Below, in pieces: positions 17,047 through 25,297 of a DNA stretch of 64,000 bases (positions are counted from its first letter, which is position 1; each line of letters opens with the position of its first letter). The position numbers and the translations under genes are program-made. The DNA is taken from assembly GCA_002841335.1 (NCBI GenBank), contig PHEY01000001.1, forward strand, positions 62,964 through 126,963, in the 5' to 3' direction. Source of the stretch: Actinobacteria bacterium HGW-Actinobacteria-2. GTDB lineage: Bacteria > Actinomycetota > Actinomycetes > Propionibacteriales > Propionibacteriaceae. The notes under the pieces were generated by a model. It was not told where the DNA came from. It saw nothing but the letters and a program-made list of their open reading frames with translations, and ran no database searches.

Positions 17047-17073
17047 CCGGCCCGCTGGCCCTGTGTTGTGGCT

Positions 17074-17106
17074 GATCCGGCGCGGTGTTCGCGCCGGATC
17101 TTGCTG
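17074..17106 (+). terminator. Terminator of the DivS-like gene
   Basis: GATCCGGCGCG / CGCGCCGGATC, a perfect 11-bp stem with a 5-nt loop, followed by TTGCTGTCTT. Confidence 0.85.
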
Positions 17107-17176
17107 TCTTCTGTGGGGGTGGGGTGGTTGCGTTGCCACCCTGGACGGGACCGAATTGCGGACACCGTGCGACACG

Positions 17177-17288
17177 CCGCAGATGTCATCTTGCGTTGGG
17201 GCACAGCCTTGCGTAGCCTCTAGATGTAGTAGTTACACGCGTGTCGTTCGTCCACAGCTTGTGGTCGTTCCCCACAATGTTTTCCACA
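17177..17288 (+). promoter_or_regulatory. nrdR-nrdJ control region: candidate NrdR boxes and DnaA-box-like sites
   Basis: CTAGATGTAG at 17220-17229 resembles the core of an NrdR box, and a weaker AGATGT half lies 41 bp upstream (17181-17186), a helical-turn spacing typical of NrdR pairs. Downstream are three 9-mers like DnaA boxes on the same strand: TCGTCCACA (17248-17256), TTCCCCACA (17268-17276) and TTTTCCACA (17280-17288). Only the last fits TTWTNCACA exactly. Both assignments are tentative. Confidence 0.4.
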
Positions 17289-17327
17289 GGTTCACTCACA
17301 GAACCGCTTCGAGAAAGGCCCGCAACG

Positions 17328-17786
17328 ATGCATTGCCCGTTCTGTCGCAACACCGATACCAGGGTGCTCGACAGCCGGGTCGCCGAAGATGGCAAGAGCA
17401 TCCGGCGCCGGCGTCAGTGCCCGGCGTGCGAGCGGCGTTTCACCACCCTGGAGCAGATGCAACTGGTTGTGGTCAAGCGGTCCGGTGTGGTGGAGCCCTT
17501 CTCCCGGGAGAAGGTCATCACCGGAGTGGCGAAGGCCTGCAAGGGCCGTCCGGTCTCCGAAACCGACCTGGCCCGACTGGGTCAGCAGGTGGAGGAGACG
17601 CTGCGGGCGTCCGGTCAGGCGGAGATCCCGGCCGACGAAGTGGGGCTCACCATCCTGGGCCCGCTTCGTGAGCTCGATGCGGTCGCCTACCTGCGATTCG
17701 CCAGCGTGTACAAGAACTTCGATTCCGTGGACGACTTCTCCGAAGAGATCCAGACCCTGCGTCAGCCGACGCTCACCACCCACTGA
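17328..17786 (+). CDS. nrdR: Transcriptional repressor NrdR
   Basis: ATP/dATP-sensing repressor of ribonucleotide reductase genes. It has 152 aa: an N-terminal zinc ribbon (MHCPFCRN, then [11 protein letters not shown]) and an ATP-cone ([31 protein letters not shown]). The ATG at 17328 places the zinc-binding cysteines at residues 3 and 6 as in the family; AGAAAGG lies upstream. It is followed by nrdJ after 45 nt, the nrdRJ arrangement known in Streptomyces. Autoregulation through NrdR boxes upstream is likely. Confidence 0.97.
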   Translation: MHCPFCRNTDTRVLDSRVAEDGKSIRRRRQCPACERRFTTLEQMQLVVVKRSGVVEPFSREKVITGVAKACKGRPVSETDLARLGQQVEETLRASGQAEIPADEVGLTILGPLRELDAVAYLRFASVYKNFDSVDDFSEEIQTLRQPTLTTH

Positions 17787-17831
17787 AACCCCGCACAACG
17801 CCCCCCTGCAGAACCGAAAGGCACTCCCATC

Positions 17832-20669
17832 ATGACCGAGACCGTGAAGGCCACCACGAAGAGTGGTCGAAAGGCTCCTGGTTTGAAGATCGACCGCGTC
17901 TTCACCACCGCTGGCGTCCACCCCTATGACGCCGTGACCTGGGATTCCCGCGACGTGATCCAGACCAACTGGAAGACCGGCGAGACCGTCTTCGAGCAGC
18001 GCGGGGTGGAGTTCCCCGACTTCTGGAGCGTGAACGCTTCCACCATCGTCACCACCAAGTACTTCCGCGGCGCGCTGGGCACCCCGGTCCGCGAAGCCAG
18101 TCTGAAGACCCTGATCGACCGGGTGGTGAAGACCTACCGGAAGGCCGGCGAGGAGAACGGCTACTTCGCCACCGACGCCGATGCCGAGATCTTCGAGCAC
18201 GAACTGACCTGGATGCTGTTGCACCAGTACTTCAGCTTCAACTCGCCGGTCTGGTTCAACGTGGGCACCACCAGCCCGCAGCAGGTCAGTGCCTGCTTCA
18301 TCCTGAGTGTCGACGACTCGATGGACTCGATCCTGAACTGGTACAAGGAAGAGGGCTTCATCTTCAAGGGCGGCTCCGGCGCCGGCCTGAACCTGTCTCG
18401 GATCCGCTCCAGCAAGGAGCTGCTGTCTTCTGGTGGTACCGCGTCCGGCCCGGTGTCGTTCATGCGCGGTGCCGACGCCAGCGCGGGCACCATCAAGTCC
18501 GGTGGCGCCACTCGGCGCGCGGCCAAGATGGTCGTGCTGGATGTCGATCACCCCGACATCTACGAGTTCGTCGAGACCAAGGCCCGGGAAGAGGACAAGA
18601 TCCGCGCCCTGCGCGATGCCGGTTTCGACATGGACCTGGGTGGCAAGGACATCGTCAGCGTCCAGTACCAGAACGCGAACAACTCGGTGCGAGTCAGCGA
18701 CGAGTTCATGCGGGCGGTCGAGGACGGCAGTCCGTTCGGCCTGCGCGCCCGCGCTACCGGTGAGGTCATCGAGACCGTCGATGCCCGCGACCTGTTCGCC
18801 AAGATCTCCGAGGCCGCCTGGGAGTGCGCCGATCCGGGCATTCAGTACGACGACACCATCAACGCCTGGCACACCAACCCCGAGTCGGGCCGGATCAACG
18901 CGTCCAACCCGTGCAGCGAGTACATGAGCCTGGACAACTCGTCCTGCAACCTGGCCAGCCTGAACCTGATGAAGTTCCTCCGCGACGACAACACCTTCGA
19001 TGTGGAGTCCTTCGTGAAGGCCGTCGAGCTGATCATCACCGCGATGGACATCTCGATCTGCTTCGCCGATTTCCCGACCGAGCCGATCGGCGAGACCACC
19101 CGCAACTTCCGTCAGCTGGGCATCGGGTACGCCAACCTGGGTGCGCTGCTGATGGCCGTGGGTCGTGGCTACGACTCCGACGGTGGACGGGCGCTGGCCG
19201 CGGCGATCACGTCGCTGATGACCGCGACCTCCTACCGCCGCTCGGCCGAGCTGGCCGCGATCGTGGGCCCGTACAACGGCTACGCGCTCAATGCCGCCGC
19301 TCACCAGCGCGTGATGCGCAAGCATCAGGCCGCCAACGACGATGTCCGCACCTTCGACGGTCTGGACAAGCCGGTGCTGACCGCCGCCTCCGGTGAATGG
19401 GGCAAGGTGGTTTCACTGGGCGCCAAGAACGGTTTCCGTAACGCGCAAGCCTCGGTGCTGGCACCCACCGGCACCATCGGCTTCATGATGGACTGCGACA
19501 CCACCGGCATCGAGCCGGACTTCTCGCTGGTGAAGTTCAAGAAGCTCGTGGGTGGCGGCTCGATGCAGATCGTCAACCAGACCATCCCGCGCGCGCTGAC
19601 CAAGCTGGGCTACACCGGTGAGACCACCGAGGCGATCGTCGACTACATCGCCAACAACGGCCATGTGATCGACGCCCCGGGGCTGAAGACCGAGCACTAC
19701 GACGTCTTCGACACCGCCATGGGCGCTCGGGCGATCAAGCCGATGGGCCACGTGCGGATGATGGCCGCGGTGCAGCCCTTCCTGTCCGGTGCGATCTCCA
19801 AGACCGTCAACCTGCCCGAGTCCGCGACCGTGGAAGAGATCGCCGACGTCTACATCCAGGGCTGGAAGCTGGGCCTGAAGGCGCTGGCGGTCTACCGCGA
19901 CAACTGCAAGGTCGGCCAGCCGTTGAGCGACGGCAAGAAGCCCGAGGAGAAGGTCGAGGCCAAGCCGGAGCCGGCGGTGAAGATCGAATACCGTCCGCGC
20001 CGCAATCGCCTGCCGAAGTCCCGGGTCAGCCGCACCACGTCCTTCTCGGTGGCCGGCGCCGAGGGCTACATGACCTCGGGTCAGTACAACGACGGCAAGC
20101 TGGGTGAGGTCTTCCTCAAGCTCGGCAAGCAGGGTTCGACCCTGGCCGGCGTGATGGACGCCTTCAGCATCGCGGTGTCCATCGGTCTGCAGTACGGCGT
20201 GCCGCTGGAGCAGTTCGTCCAGAAGTTCACCAACCTGAAGTTCGAGCCGGCCGGCATGACCGACGACCCGGACGTCCGGATGGCGCAGTCGATCATGGAC
20301 TACATCTTCCGTCGCCTGGCGCTGGACTACCTGTCCTTCGACGAGCGGGCCGAGCTGGGCATCCACACCGCTGCGGAGCGGGCGCTGTACGTGGAGACCG
20401 GCAAGTACATCTCCGAAGAGGACGAAGCATCGCTGATCGAGTCCGAGTCGTTGAAGAACGACGAGGGCGACGATGTCCGGGTGCACGAGGACGGCCCCAA
20501 CCAGCCGGCCCTGGTGCCGATGGAGGCGCACTCCACCGCTGAGCTGCTGGAGAAGATCTCCGGAATGAGCGTGGACGCGCCCTTGTGCCTCACGTGTGGC
20601 ACCAAGATGCGCCGCTCCGGCTCCTGCTACATCTGCGAAGGGTGTGGCGCGACCAGCGGTTGCAGCTGA
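17832..20669 (+). CDS. nrdJ: Vitamin B12-dependent (class II) ribonucleotide reductase
   Basis: Reduces ribonucleotides to deoxyribonucleotides using adenosylcobalamin. It has 945 aa, the usual length for actinobacterial NrdJ, with no intein. FNSPVWFN, KGGSGAGLNLSRIRS, ASNPCSEYM (catalytic-site region), APTGTIGFMMDCDTTGIEPD and the Cys-rich C-terminal tail (CLTCGTKMRRSGSCYICEGC, ending GCS) are visible; the tail cysteines act as redox shuttle and zinc ligands. No class I genes are in the window. Expression is probably set by NrdR. A strong terminator follows the stop. Confidence 0.98.
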   Translation: MTETVKATTKSGRKAPGLKIDRVFTTAGVHPYDAVTWDSRDVIQTNWKTGETVFEQRGVEFPDFWSVNASTIVTTKYFRGALGTPVREASLKTLIDRVVKTYRKAGEENGYFATDADAEIFEHELTWMLLHQYFSFNSPVWFNVGTTSPQQVSACFILSVDDSMDSILNWYKEEGFIFKGGSGAGLNLSRIRSSKELLSSGGTASGPVSFMRGADASAGTIKSGGATRRAAKMVVLDVDHPDIYEFVETKAREEDKIRALRDAGFDMDLGGKDIVSVQYQNANNSVRVSDEFMRAVEDGSPFGLRARATGEVIETVDARDLFAKISEAAWECADPGIQYDDTINAWHTNPESGRINASNPCSEYMSLDNSSCNLASLNLMKFLRDDNTFDVESFVKAVELIITAMDISICFADFPTEPIGETTRNFRQLGIGYANLGALLMAVGRGYDSDGGRALAAAITSLMTATSYRRSAELAAIVGPYNGYALNAAAHQRVMRKHQAANDDVRTFDGLDKPVLTAASGEWGKVVSLGAKNGFRNAQASVLAPTGTIGFMMDCDTTGIEPDFSLVKFKKLVGGGSMQIVNQTIPRALTKLGYTGETTEAIVDYIANNGHVIDAPGLKTEHYDVFDTAMGARAIKPMGHVRMMAAVQPFLSGAISKTVNLPESATVEEIADVYIQGWKLGLKALAVYRDNCKVGQPLSDGKKPEEKVEAKPEPAVKIEYRPRRNRLPKSRVSRTTSFSVAGAEGYMTSGQYNDGKLGEVFLKLGKQGSTLAGVMDAFSIAVSIGLQYGVPLEQFVQKFTNLKFEPAGMTDDPDVRMAQSIMDYIFRRLALDYLSFDERAELGIHTAAERALYVETGKYISEEDEASLIESESLKNDEGDDVRVHEDGPNQPALVPMEAHSTAELLEKISGMSVDAPLCLTCGTKMRRSGSCYICEGCGATSGCS

Positions 20670-20679
20670 TCAGTCGAAC

Positions 20680-20721
20680 GCAGCAGGGGCCGGATGGAAT
20701 CACCCATCCGGCCCCTGCTGC
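20680..20721. terminator. Bidirectional terminator after nrdJ
   Basis: GCAGCAGGGGCCGGATGG pairs perfectly with CCATCCGGCCCCTGCTGC across a 6-nt loop: an 18-bp stem followed by TGTGTCT. It lies 10 nt after the nrdJ stop and 13 nt past the end of the convergent small gene. Confidence 0.88.
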
Positions 20722-20734
20722 TGTGTCTGGGGAT

Positions 20735-20947
20735 CTACTCGTCGCCGTCCTCGTCGTCGGCGTCCACCGTGACCGCGGTGACGGCGAAGTTGACCACAGT
20801 GGTCGAGGTGGTCACGTTGGCCGGGACGGCCGTTGCGGCGGGCTTGGCGCCCGGCTCATTGGGACGGACGGGCTCGCCCATCGCAGCGCGCAGCGCCTGA
20901 GCGATCGCATTGCCGGCTTCGGGATTGTGTTTGCGGATCTCGGCCAT
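20735..20947 (-). CDS. Small acidic hypothetical protein
   Basis: A 70-aa protein I do not recognise. Residues 1-25 (MAEIRKHNPEAGNAIAQALR) look helical; the middle is rich in Pro, Ala, Thr and Val; the last eight residues are nearly all Asp or Glu. There is no transmembrane segment. A -10-like TAAGCT on the minus strand (20959-20954) ends 6 nt before the ATG, matching the leaderless pattern of neighbours, and a strong terminator follows the stop, so it is probably a real transcription unit. Confidence 0.6.
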   Translation of the reverse strand: MAEIRKHNPEAGNAIAQALRAAMGEPVRPNEPGAKPAATAVPANVTTSTTVVNFAVTAVTVDADDEDGDE

Positions 20948-20967
20948 GGGCCCAGCTTAGGCGGGGT

Positions 20968-21483
20968 TCAGGCGGCGGGGGAGTCCTGCGGGGCTTCCTG
21001 CGGCGAGTCCTGGTGGTCGACCCGGCGGCGGAACTGCCACACCACGTAGGTGGCGATCGATCCGGACACCAGCACGCCACTGCCGATCGCCAGCACCGGT
21101 GAATAGGCGTACAGCTTGCCGAACAGGTCCACCCCGACGGTGCCGATCGTGGCGTACAGCAACGCCCAACACAGTCCGCCGATAGCCACCGCGGGCAGAT
21201 AGTGACGCAGCTTCATACCGGTGGCGCCCGCAGCCAAGTTGGCCAGGGTCTGGAAGCCGATGGTCAGGAACGACAAGGTGATCACCGGCGCGCCGTAGGC
21301 GTCGATCCGCTCGGTGGCGTTCACGTAGCCGGGGGAGTCCATCAGTCGAGCGAGTCTGGTGCGCCGGACGCCGGCCGAGCCGAGGCGTCCCAGCCAGAAG
21401 GTGGCGTTCGCGCGTGCCATCACGATCACGAACAGGGCCGCGACAATCACCGGGAACGGTGCGTTCCACTGAGTCGGGTCCAT
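20968..21483 (-). CDS. DedA/VTT-domain family membrane protein
   Basis: A 171-aa integral membrane protein with about four hydrophobic segments. TFWLGRLGS, the APVITLSFLTIGFQTLANLAAG stretch, and LPAVAIGGLCWALLYATIGT resemble the VTT core of DedA-type proteins, implicated in lipid flipping, though it is shorter than full DedA. The C-terminal 25 residues are polar (VDHQDSPQEAPQDSP). The ATG at 21483 follows AGGAGAAC. It lies downstream of the acyltransferase gene on the same strand, 32 nt away. Family assignment is moderate. Confidence 0.7.
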   Translation of the reverse strand: MDPTQWNAPFPVIVAALFVIVMARANATFWLGRLGSAGVRRTRLARLMDSPGYVNATERIDAYGAPVITLSFLTIGFQTLANLAAGATGMKLRHYLPAVAIGGLCWALLYATIGTVGVDLFGKLYAYSPVLAIGSGVLVSGSIATYVVWQFRRRVDHQDSPQEAPQDSPAA

Positions 21484-21515
21484 GAGTTCTCCTGCAGGCC
21501 GTAGGCGGGAGGAGT

Positions 21516-22772
21516 CTAACCCGACGTTCGGAGGGTCGCATGTCGCAAAAACCACGACCCGGCCAGGAACCAGAGCAAAGCCAGCCCAGCGACGGGTTCA
21601 CTCGGGTGGATCAAGGCGCCCCATTGCCAGACCGCCCAGGTGCCGGTGGCGAAAAGTGCGAAGCCGCCGACGGCTCGCCAGGGATCGGGGTCGCCCACCC
21701 CCGGGGTAGGAATCAGCCGGACCTCGATACGGGCCACCTGAGGCACGGTGAGCGACAGCATCACCAGGACGCCGACGACCAGCAGCAGCGGATGCAGCAG
21801 GACACCGGCCGCAGCCGGGAAGAGCAGCGACAGCCCGGCGAGGGCGGCCGCGACGACGACGATCACCGGAACCTGCCACAGGTAGGCCGACAACAGCACC
21901 GCGTTGGTCAACCGGATCCGGCGCTGCCAGGGCTCGCTGATCCGGTCGGCCACATGCGCCTTCTCCAGCAGTGCCAGCACTGCGGTCTGACACAAGCCGA
22001 GGACGGTGATCGCCAGGGTGGGCGGCAGCAGGTTGGCCACCGGAACATCGGCCCAGGCGACCGCCGCCTGGGGATAGTGCAGCCAGCCGACGAGGCCGGC
22101 GATCACCAACGCGCCGGTGGCGAACAGGGCCACCACCCAGCGGGTCGGCCAGGTCCGGAACCAGCCGCGATGGTAGGCGATGCCCCATTGGTGGGCCAGT
22201 GGCCACACGAAGGCCAGATTGAGCCATTGCAGGCTCTGGTCGCCGCTGGCGCGGACGATCACGTCCACGCAGATCAGGGCGGCCAGCAGTGGCAGCATCA
22301 CCCATCCGCCGAAGCGGTCATGCAGCCAGACCGACAACGGTGCGGCGGCGAGCAGCAGCAGGTAGACCACCGCGAACCACAGCAGCTGGGCGAACTGGCG
22401 GCTGTAGGCGGCGGCCTGTGCGGGCCAGCCGACCCATGCACCGACGGTGCCGATGGCGGCGAAGATCAGGATGAAGACCGTCATCGGGCCGATCATCCGG
22501 CTCACCCGCACGGTGATGAAGGAGGAGTACCCGGTGCCGGTCCGTCGCCAGGAGTCGACTACCGCAGCATTGGCGTAGCCGGCGGCCACGAAGAACACCG
22601 GAATGATCGTGAAGATCCAGCTGATCGCCCACCACACCGGCCCCGGCGCCCAGGGGATCACTTGGATGTGACCATCGACCAGAAGTACCTGCCACAAGAG
22701 GGTATGGAAAATCACCACGATCAACATCGAGGCCACTCTGGCCAGGTCAACGAGGTGATTACGCTGCGGCAC
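21516..22772 (-). CDS. Acyltransferase family membrane protein (acyltransferase 3 type)
   Basis: A 418-aa polytopic protein with about ten transmembrane segments. The N-terminus RNHLVDLARVASMLIVVIFH carries the conserved Arg and His of acyltransferase-3 proteins, and FFVAAGYANAAVVDSWRRTG and VRVSRMIGP are the next conserved parts. Such enzymes O-acylate cell-surface sugars or lipids; the substrate here is unknown. Start is GTG with a minus-strand TAACAT ending 6 nt upstream, so the transcript is probably leaderless. It is divergent from the AEC transporter. Confidence 0.82.
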   Translation of the reverse strand: MPQRNHLVDLARVASMLIVVIFHTLLWQVLLVDGHIQVIPWAPGPVWWAISWIFTIIPVFFVAAGYANAAVVDSWRRTGTGYSSFITVRVSRMIGPMTVFILIFAAIGTVGAWVGWPAQAAAYSRQFAQLLWFAVVYLLLLAAAPLSVWLHDRFGGWVMLPLLAALICVDVIVRASGDQSLQWLNLAFVWPLAHQWGIAYHRGWFRTWPTRWVVALFATGALVIAGLVGWLHYPQAAVAWADVPVANLLPPTLAITVLGLCQTAVLALLEKAHVADRISEPWQRRIRLTNAVLLSAYLWQVPVIVVVAAALAGLSLLFPAAAGVLLHPLLLVVGVLVMLSLTVPQVARIEVRLIPTPGVGDPDPWRAVGGFALFATGTWAVWQWGALIHPSEPVAGLALLWFLAGSWFLRHATLRTSG

Positions 22773-22830
22773 GAGGCAATGTTAAGCACCTCGCATGCTG
22801 GATCTGCGCAGCGTCCGGGCGCGCCCGCCC

Positions 22831-22836
22831 TAGGCT
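22831..22836 (+). promoter_or_regulatory. -10 element (TAGGCT) of the AEC transporter gene
   Basis: TAGGCT ends 6 nt before the GTG at 22843, with no ribosome binding site: a probable leaderless start. Confidence 0.5.
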
Positions 22837-22842
22837 TTCGGA

Positions 22843-23772
22843 GTGCAAGCGGCGTTGAGCGGTTACCTCACCATCTGGATGGTGATCGCTGCGGGCTGGC
22901 TGGCCGCCCACCTGCGGGTGCTCGATGAGCCCTCGCGCAAAGTGTTGTCCCGCTTCGCGTTCACCATTGCCTCGCCGGTGCTGCTGTTCACTTTGCTGGC
23001 TCGCGCCGATCTGCACCATGTGTTCAGTTACACGCTGGTGGTGTCGGTGCTGGCGATCGTGATCACCGGCGGCGGCTATCTGGTGGTGGCCCGGGCATTC
23101 CTGCGTCCTCGGACGCTCTCGTCCGATGTGGTGGGTATGTTGTGCGCCGCCTACACCAATGCCGGCAACCTCGGTCTTCCGGTGGCCGCCTACGTGCTCG
23201 GCGATATGACCTGGATGGCGCCGATCCTGCTGGTGCAGATCGTGGTGCTGCAGCCCACCGCGCTGGCCCTGCTGGACGCCCGGCGTGAGGGTGCCGAACC
23301 CCATCGCTGGACCCACTACGTGACCTTGCCCTTTCGAAACCCGCTGACGCTCGGCTCGCTGGCCGGTCTGGCCGCGAATCTGGCGGGCTGGAGCGTGCCC
23401 GACCTGATCTGGGAGCCGGCCTCCATGCTGGGCGCCACTGCGGTGCCCGCCATGCTGGTCGCCTTCGGCATCTCACTGCGGCTGGATCCGCTGCCCGGAC
23501 GTGGCCCACATGTGGCCGAGCTGGCGGTCGTCACCGTGGCCAAAGTGCTGGTGCATCCTGCGGTCGCACTCGGCCTGGCCACGCTGGTCTTCCACCTGCC
23601 GACGCCGCAGGTACTGGCTGTCACGGTGCTGGCGGCACTGCCGACCGCGCAGAACATCTTCATCATCGCCGGCCGGTATCGAGTGGGGTATCGGCTGGCT
23701 CGGGACGCGATCTTCATCTCGACCCTGGCCTCGATCCCGGTGATCATCGCCGCCTCGACCTGGCTGCGCTGA
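22843..23772 (+). CDS. AEC family transporter (auxin efflux carrier type)
   Basis: A 309-aa membrane protein with about ten transmembrane segments in two halves. WMVIAAGWLAAHLRVLDEPS, the CAAYTNAGNLGLPVAAYVLG signature (conserved Asn-Gly crossover), NPLTLGSLAGL and LPTAQNIFIIAGRY are typical of the AEC/malonate permease family. Bacterial members export or import dicarboxylates or related anions; the substrate is unknown. Start GTG is leaderless by its TAGGCT at 6 nt. The gene stands alone, and the 171 nt downstream hold nothing recognisable. Confidence 0.88.
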   Translation: MQAALSGYLTIWMVIAAGWLAAHLRVLDEPSRKVLSRFAFTIASPVLLFTLLARADLHHVFSYTLVVSVLAIVITGGGYLVVARAFLRPRTLSSDVVGMLCAAYTNAGNLGLPVAAYVLGDMTWMAPILLVQIVVLQPTALALLDARREGAEPHRWTHYVTLPFRNPLTLGSLAGLAANLAGWSVPDLIWEPASMLGATAVPAMLVAFGISLRLDPLPGRGPHVAELAVVTVAKVLVHPAVALGLATLVFHLPTPQVLAVTVLAALPTAQNIFIIAGRYRVGYRLARDAIFISTLASIPVIIAASTWLR

Positions 23773-23943
23773 GCGCTCCCCGCCCGACCTGAGAGCAAGC
23801 AAGTGCCGCGAGTGTCCACGCCCCGAAACAGCGCTGGCCAGGGGCGGCAATGCGATCCGCTACGCCGAATCGCGGCGCGAGGCTCGCGCGGGAAGTGGCA
23901 CAAGACCCCATGGAGGGCCGCCGGACGGTAGCATTTGGCCGCG

Positions 23944-24360
23944 ATGGATTACGACGGCCACTTCACCCGCCTCTCTGGCGACGAATGTCGCCAGCTGCTG
24001 CGCGCGCGCTCTGTGGGCCGCCTCAGCTGGCTATCGGCCAACGGGCTGGAGATCCTCCCGGTGACCTACCTGGTGTGCGGCGAGAAGATCGCCTTTCGGA
24101 CCAGGTCGGACACGATCATGGGAGAGATGCTGGCTGGTCGGGAGGTGAGCTTCGAGATCGATGACGTCGACGAAGACACCGCCACCGGCTGGAGCGTGTT
24201 GGTGCGTGGACGCGCCCAAGGCTACGAAGAGCCCTATCCCGACGGGGTGGACTTGCCGCAACCGTGGGCGCCGGGGGAACATCCCGTGCTCGTCGTGATC
24301 GAACCGCAGACCTACTCAGGGCGGGCCGTTTCGGCCACCACCGGAGGTGCTGAATGCTGA
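23944..24360 (+). CDS. Pyridoxamine 5'-phosphate oxidase-like (split-barrel flavin-binding) protein
   Basis: A 138-aa split-barrel protein of the PNPOx-like group common in actinobacteria. LSGDECRQLLRARSVGRLSW, ILPVTYLVCGEKIAFRTRSD and VSFEIDDVDEDTATGWSVLV are the usual strands and loops; such proteins bind FMN or F420. The ATG at 23944 has a TAGCAT 9 nt upstream. The end overlaps the universal stress protein start, so the pair is co-translated; PNPOx-like and Usp genes often cluster in redox or dormancy regulons. The substrate is unknown. Confidence 0.85.
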   Translation: MDYDGHFTRLSGDECRQLLRARSVGRLSWLSANGLEILPVTYLVCGEKIAFRTRSDTIMGEMLAGREVSFEIDDVDEDTATGWSVLVRGRAQGYEEPYPDGVDLPQPWAPGEHPVLVVIEPQTYSGRAVSATTGGAEC

Positions 24361-25253
24361 AGCCATATCAGGGGTCGCCACGGGTGCTGGTCGGATTCGA
24401 CGGGTCCGATGACGCTTACCGCGCACTGCAACTGGGAATCGCCGAGGCGAAGGCCCGCGAGGCCGAGCTGGTGGTCGTCCACGCTGTCGACGACACCGTG
24501 CTGAACAGTGCCTGGGGCGTGGTGTTCGACCCGGAGGAGATCAAGCTCAACGCTGCGGAGATGGTTGCTCGCGGCGTCGAGGACGCCGTCGCGGCCGGCT
24601 TGCCGCGAGAGCGCGTCCGTACTGAGATCGTGCTGGGAAACCCGGCGGCGGCTTTGACCAAGATGAGTCACCAGGCGTCCCTGGTGGTGGTCGGACGGCG
24701 GGCCACCGAGCCCAGTGAGCGGCTGTTCGTCGGTTCGACCTCGGTCGGCGTGGTCGGTGCTGCCCACTGCCCGGTGATCGTGGTGTCTGCCAACGAGGAG
24801 CTTCACGAGACTCGTACCGGCGTGATCGGCGTTGCCGTGGATACCTCCGCCCGCGGCGCGGTGGCGCTGGAGTGGGCCTTGCAGGAGTGCGCCGAGTTCG
24901 GCGGACGCGTCGTGGTGATCAGCATCTTCCGCGCACCGCAGGGACGTTGGTTCAGCAGCAGCCAGCCGACCGAGCAACAGCAGCAGGCCGCCATCGATGT
25001 CACCCGGGCGCGGATGGAGGAGATGGTCTCGGAGGTCACCGAGGACTACCCCGATGTGGACGTCTCCTTGGAGGTCTCCTACGGCAACCCGCTGGACGTG
25101 CTGGTGGCCCGCACCGGCGAACTCGACCTGCTGATGCTGGAAGTTCATGCCTCCTTCCCGACCTACTCGGTCGGCGGCCTGATTCGCGGCGTCCTCACCC
25201 ACGGGCGCTGCCCGGTCGGCGTGATTCGGCCGAAGGACAGCCACGGCTCCTGA
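24354..25253 (+). CDS. Universal stress protein with two UspA domains
   Basis: A 299-aa tandem UspA protein. Domain 1 (about 8-145) begins RVLVGFDGSDDAYRALQLGI and ends VGVVGAAHCPVIVVS; domain 2 (about 155-295) begins VIGVAVDTSARGAVALEWAL and ends GVLTHGRCPVGVIR. The ATP-binding G-x2-G-x9-G pattern is imperfect in domain 1 (VVVGRRATEPSERLFVGSTS) and degenerate in domain 2. The ATG overlaps the preceding stop (ATGCTGA). A general stress role, possibly ATP-linked, is known for the family; the specific role is unknown. Confidence 0.93.
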   Translation: MLKPYQGSPRVLVGFDGSDDAYRALQLGIAEAKAREAELVVVHAVDDTVLNSAWGVVFDPEEIKLNAAEMVARGVEDAVAAGLPRERVRTEIVLGNPAAALTKMSHQASLVVVGRRATEPSERLFVGSTSVGVVGAAHCPVIVVSANEELHETRTGVIGVAVDTSARGAVALEWALQECAEFGGRVVVISIFRAPQGRWFSSSQPTEQQQQAAIDVTRARMEEMVSEVTEDYPDVDVSLEVSYGNPLDVLVARTGELDLLMLEVHASFPTYSVGGLIRGVLTHGRCPVGVIRPKDSHGS

Positions 25254-25297
25254 ACCCCGGCGTTCGGAGAGCGGGTGATGGGTAGGCTAGGTCGGCT

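Noticed and set aside
16561-17175. A long N-terminal extension of the AbrB protein up to 17175.
   Set aside because: It would run antisense through the SOS-controlled gene and its LexA boxes; a strong GGAGGGG right before the ATG at 16560 fixes the short start.
17248-17288. The three DnaA-box-like 9-mers as a replication origin.
   Set aside because: There is no AT-rich unwinding element and no dnaA, dnaN or rpmH nearby; at most these are promoter sites.
17790-17831. A cobalamin riboswitch before the B12-dependent reductase.
   Set aside because: The nrdR-nrdJ gap is only 45 nt, too short, and the region before nrdR shows no B12-box-like segment that I can recognise.
17292-19325. A 677-codon minus-strand frame opposite nrdR and nrdJ.
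   Set aside because: It is antisense to two unambiguous genes and has the His/Gly/Asp-rich composition of a GC-rich shadow frame. The same reasoning removes similar long frames at 2755-4557, 4985-6472, 8916-10388 and 43901-45700.
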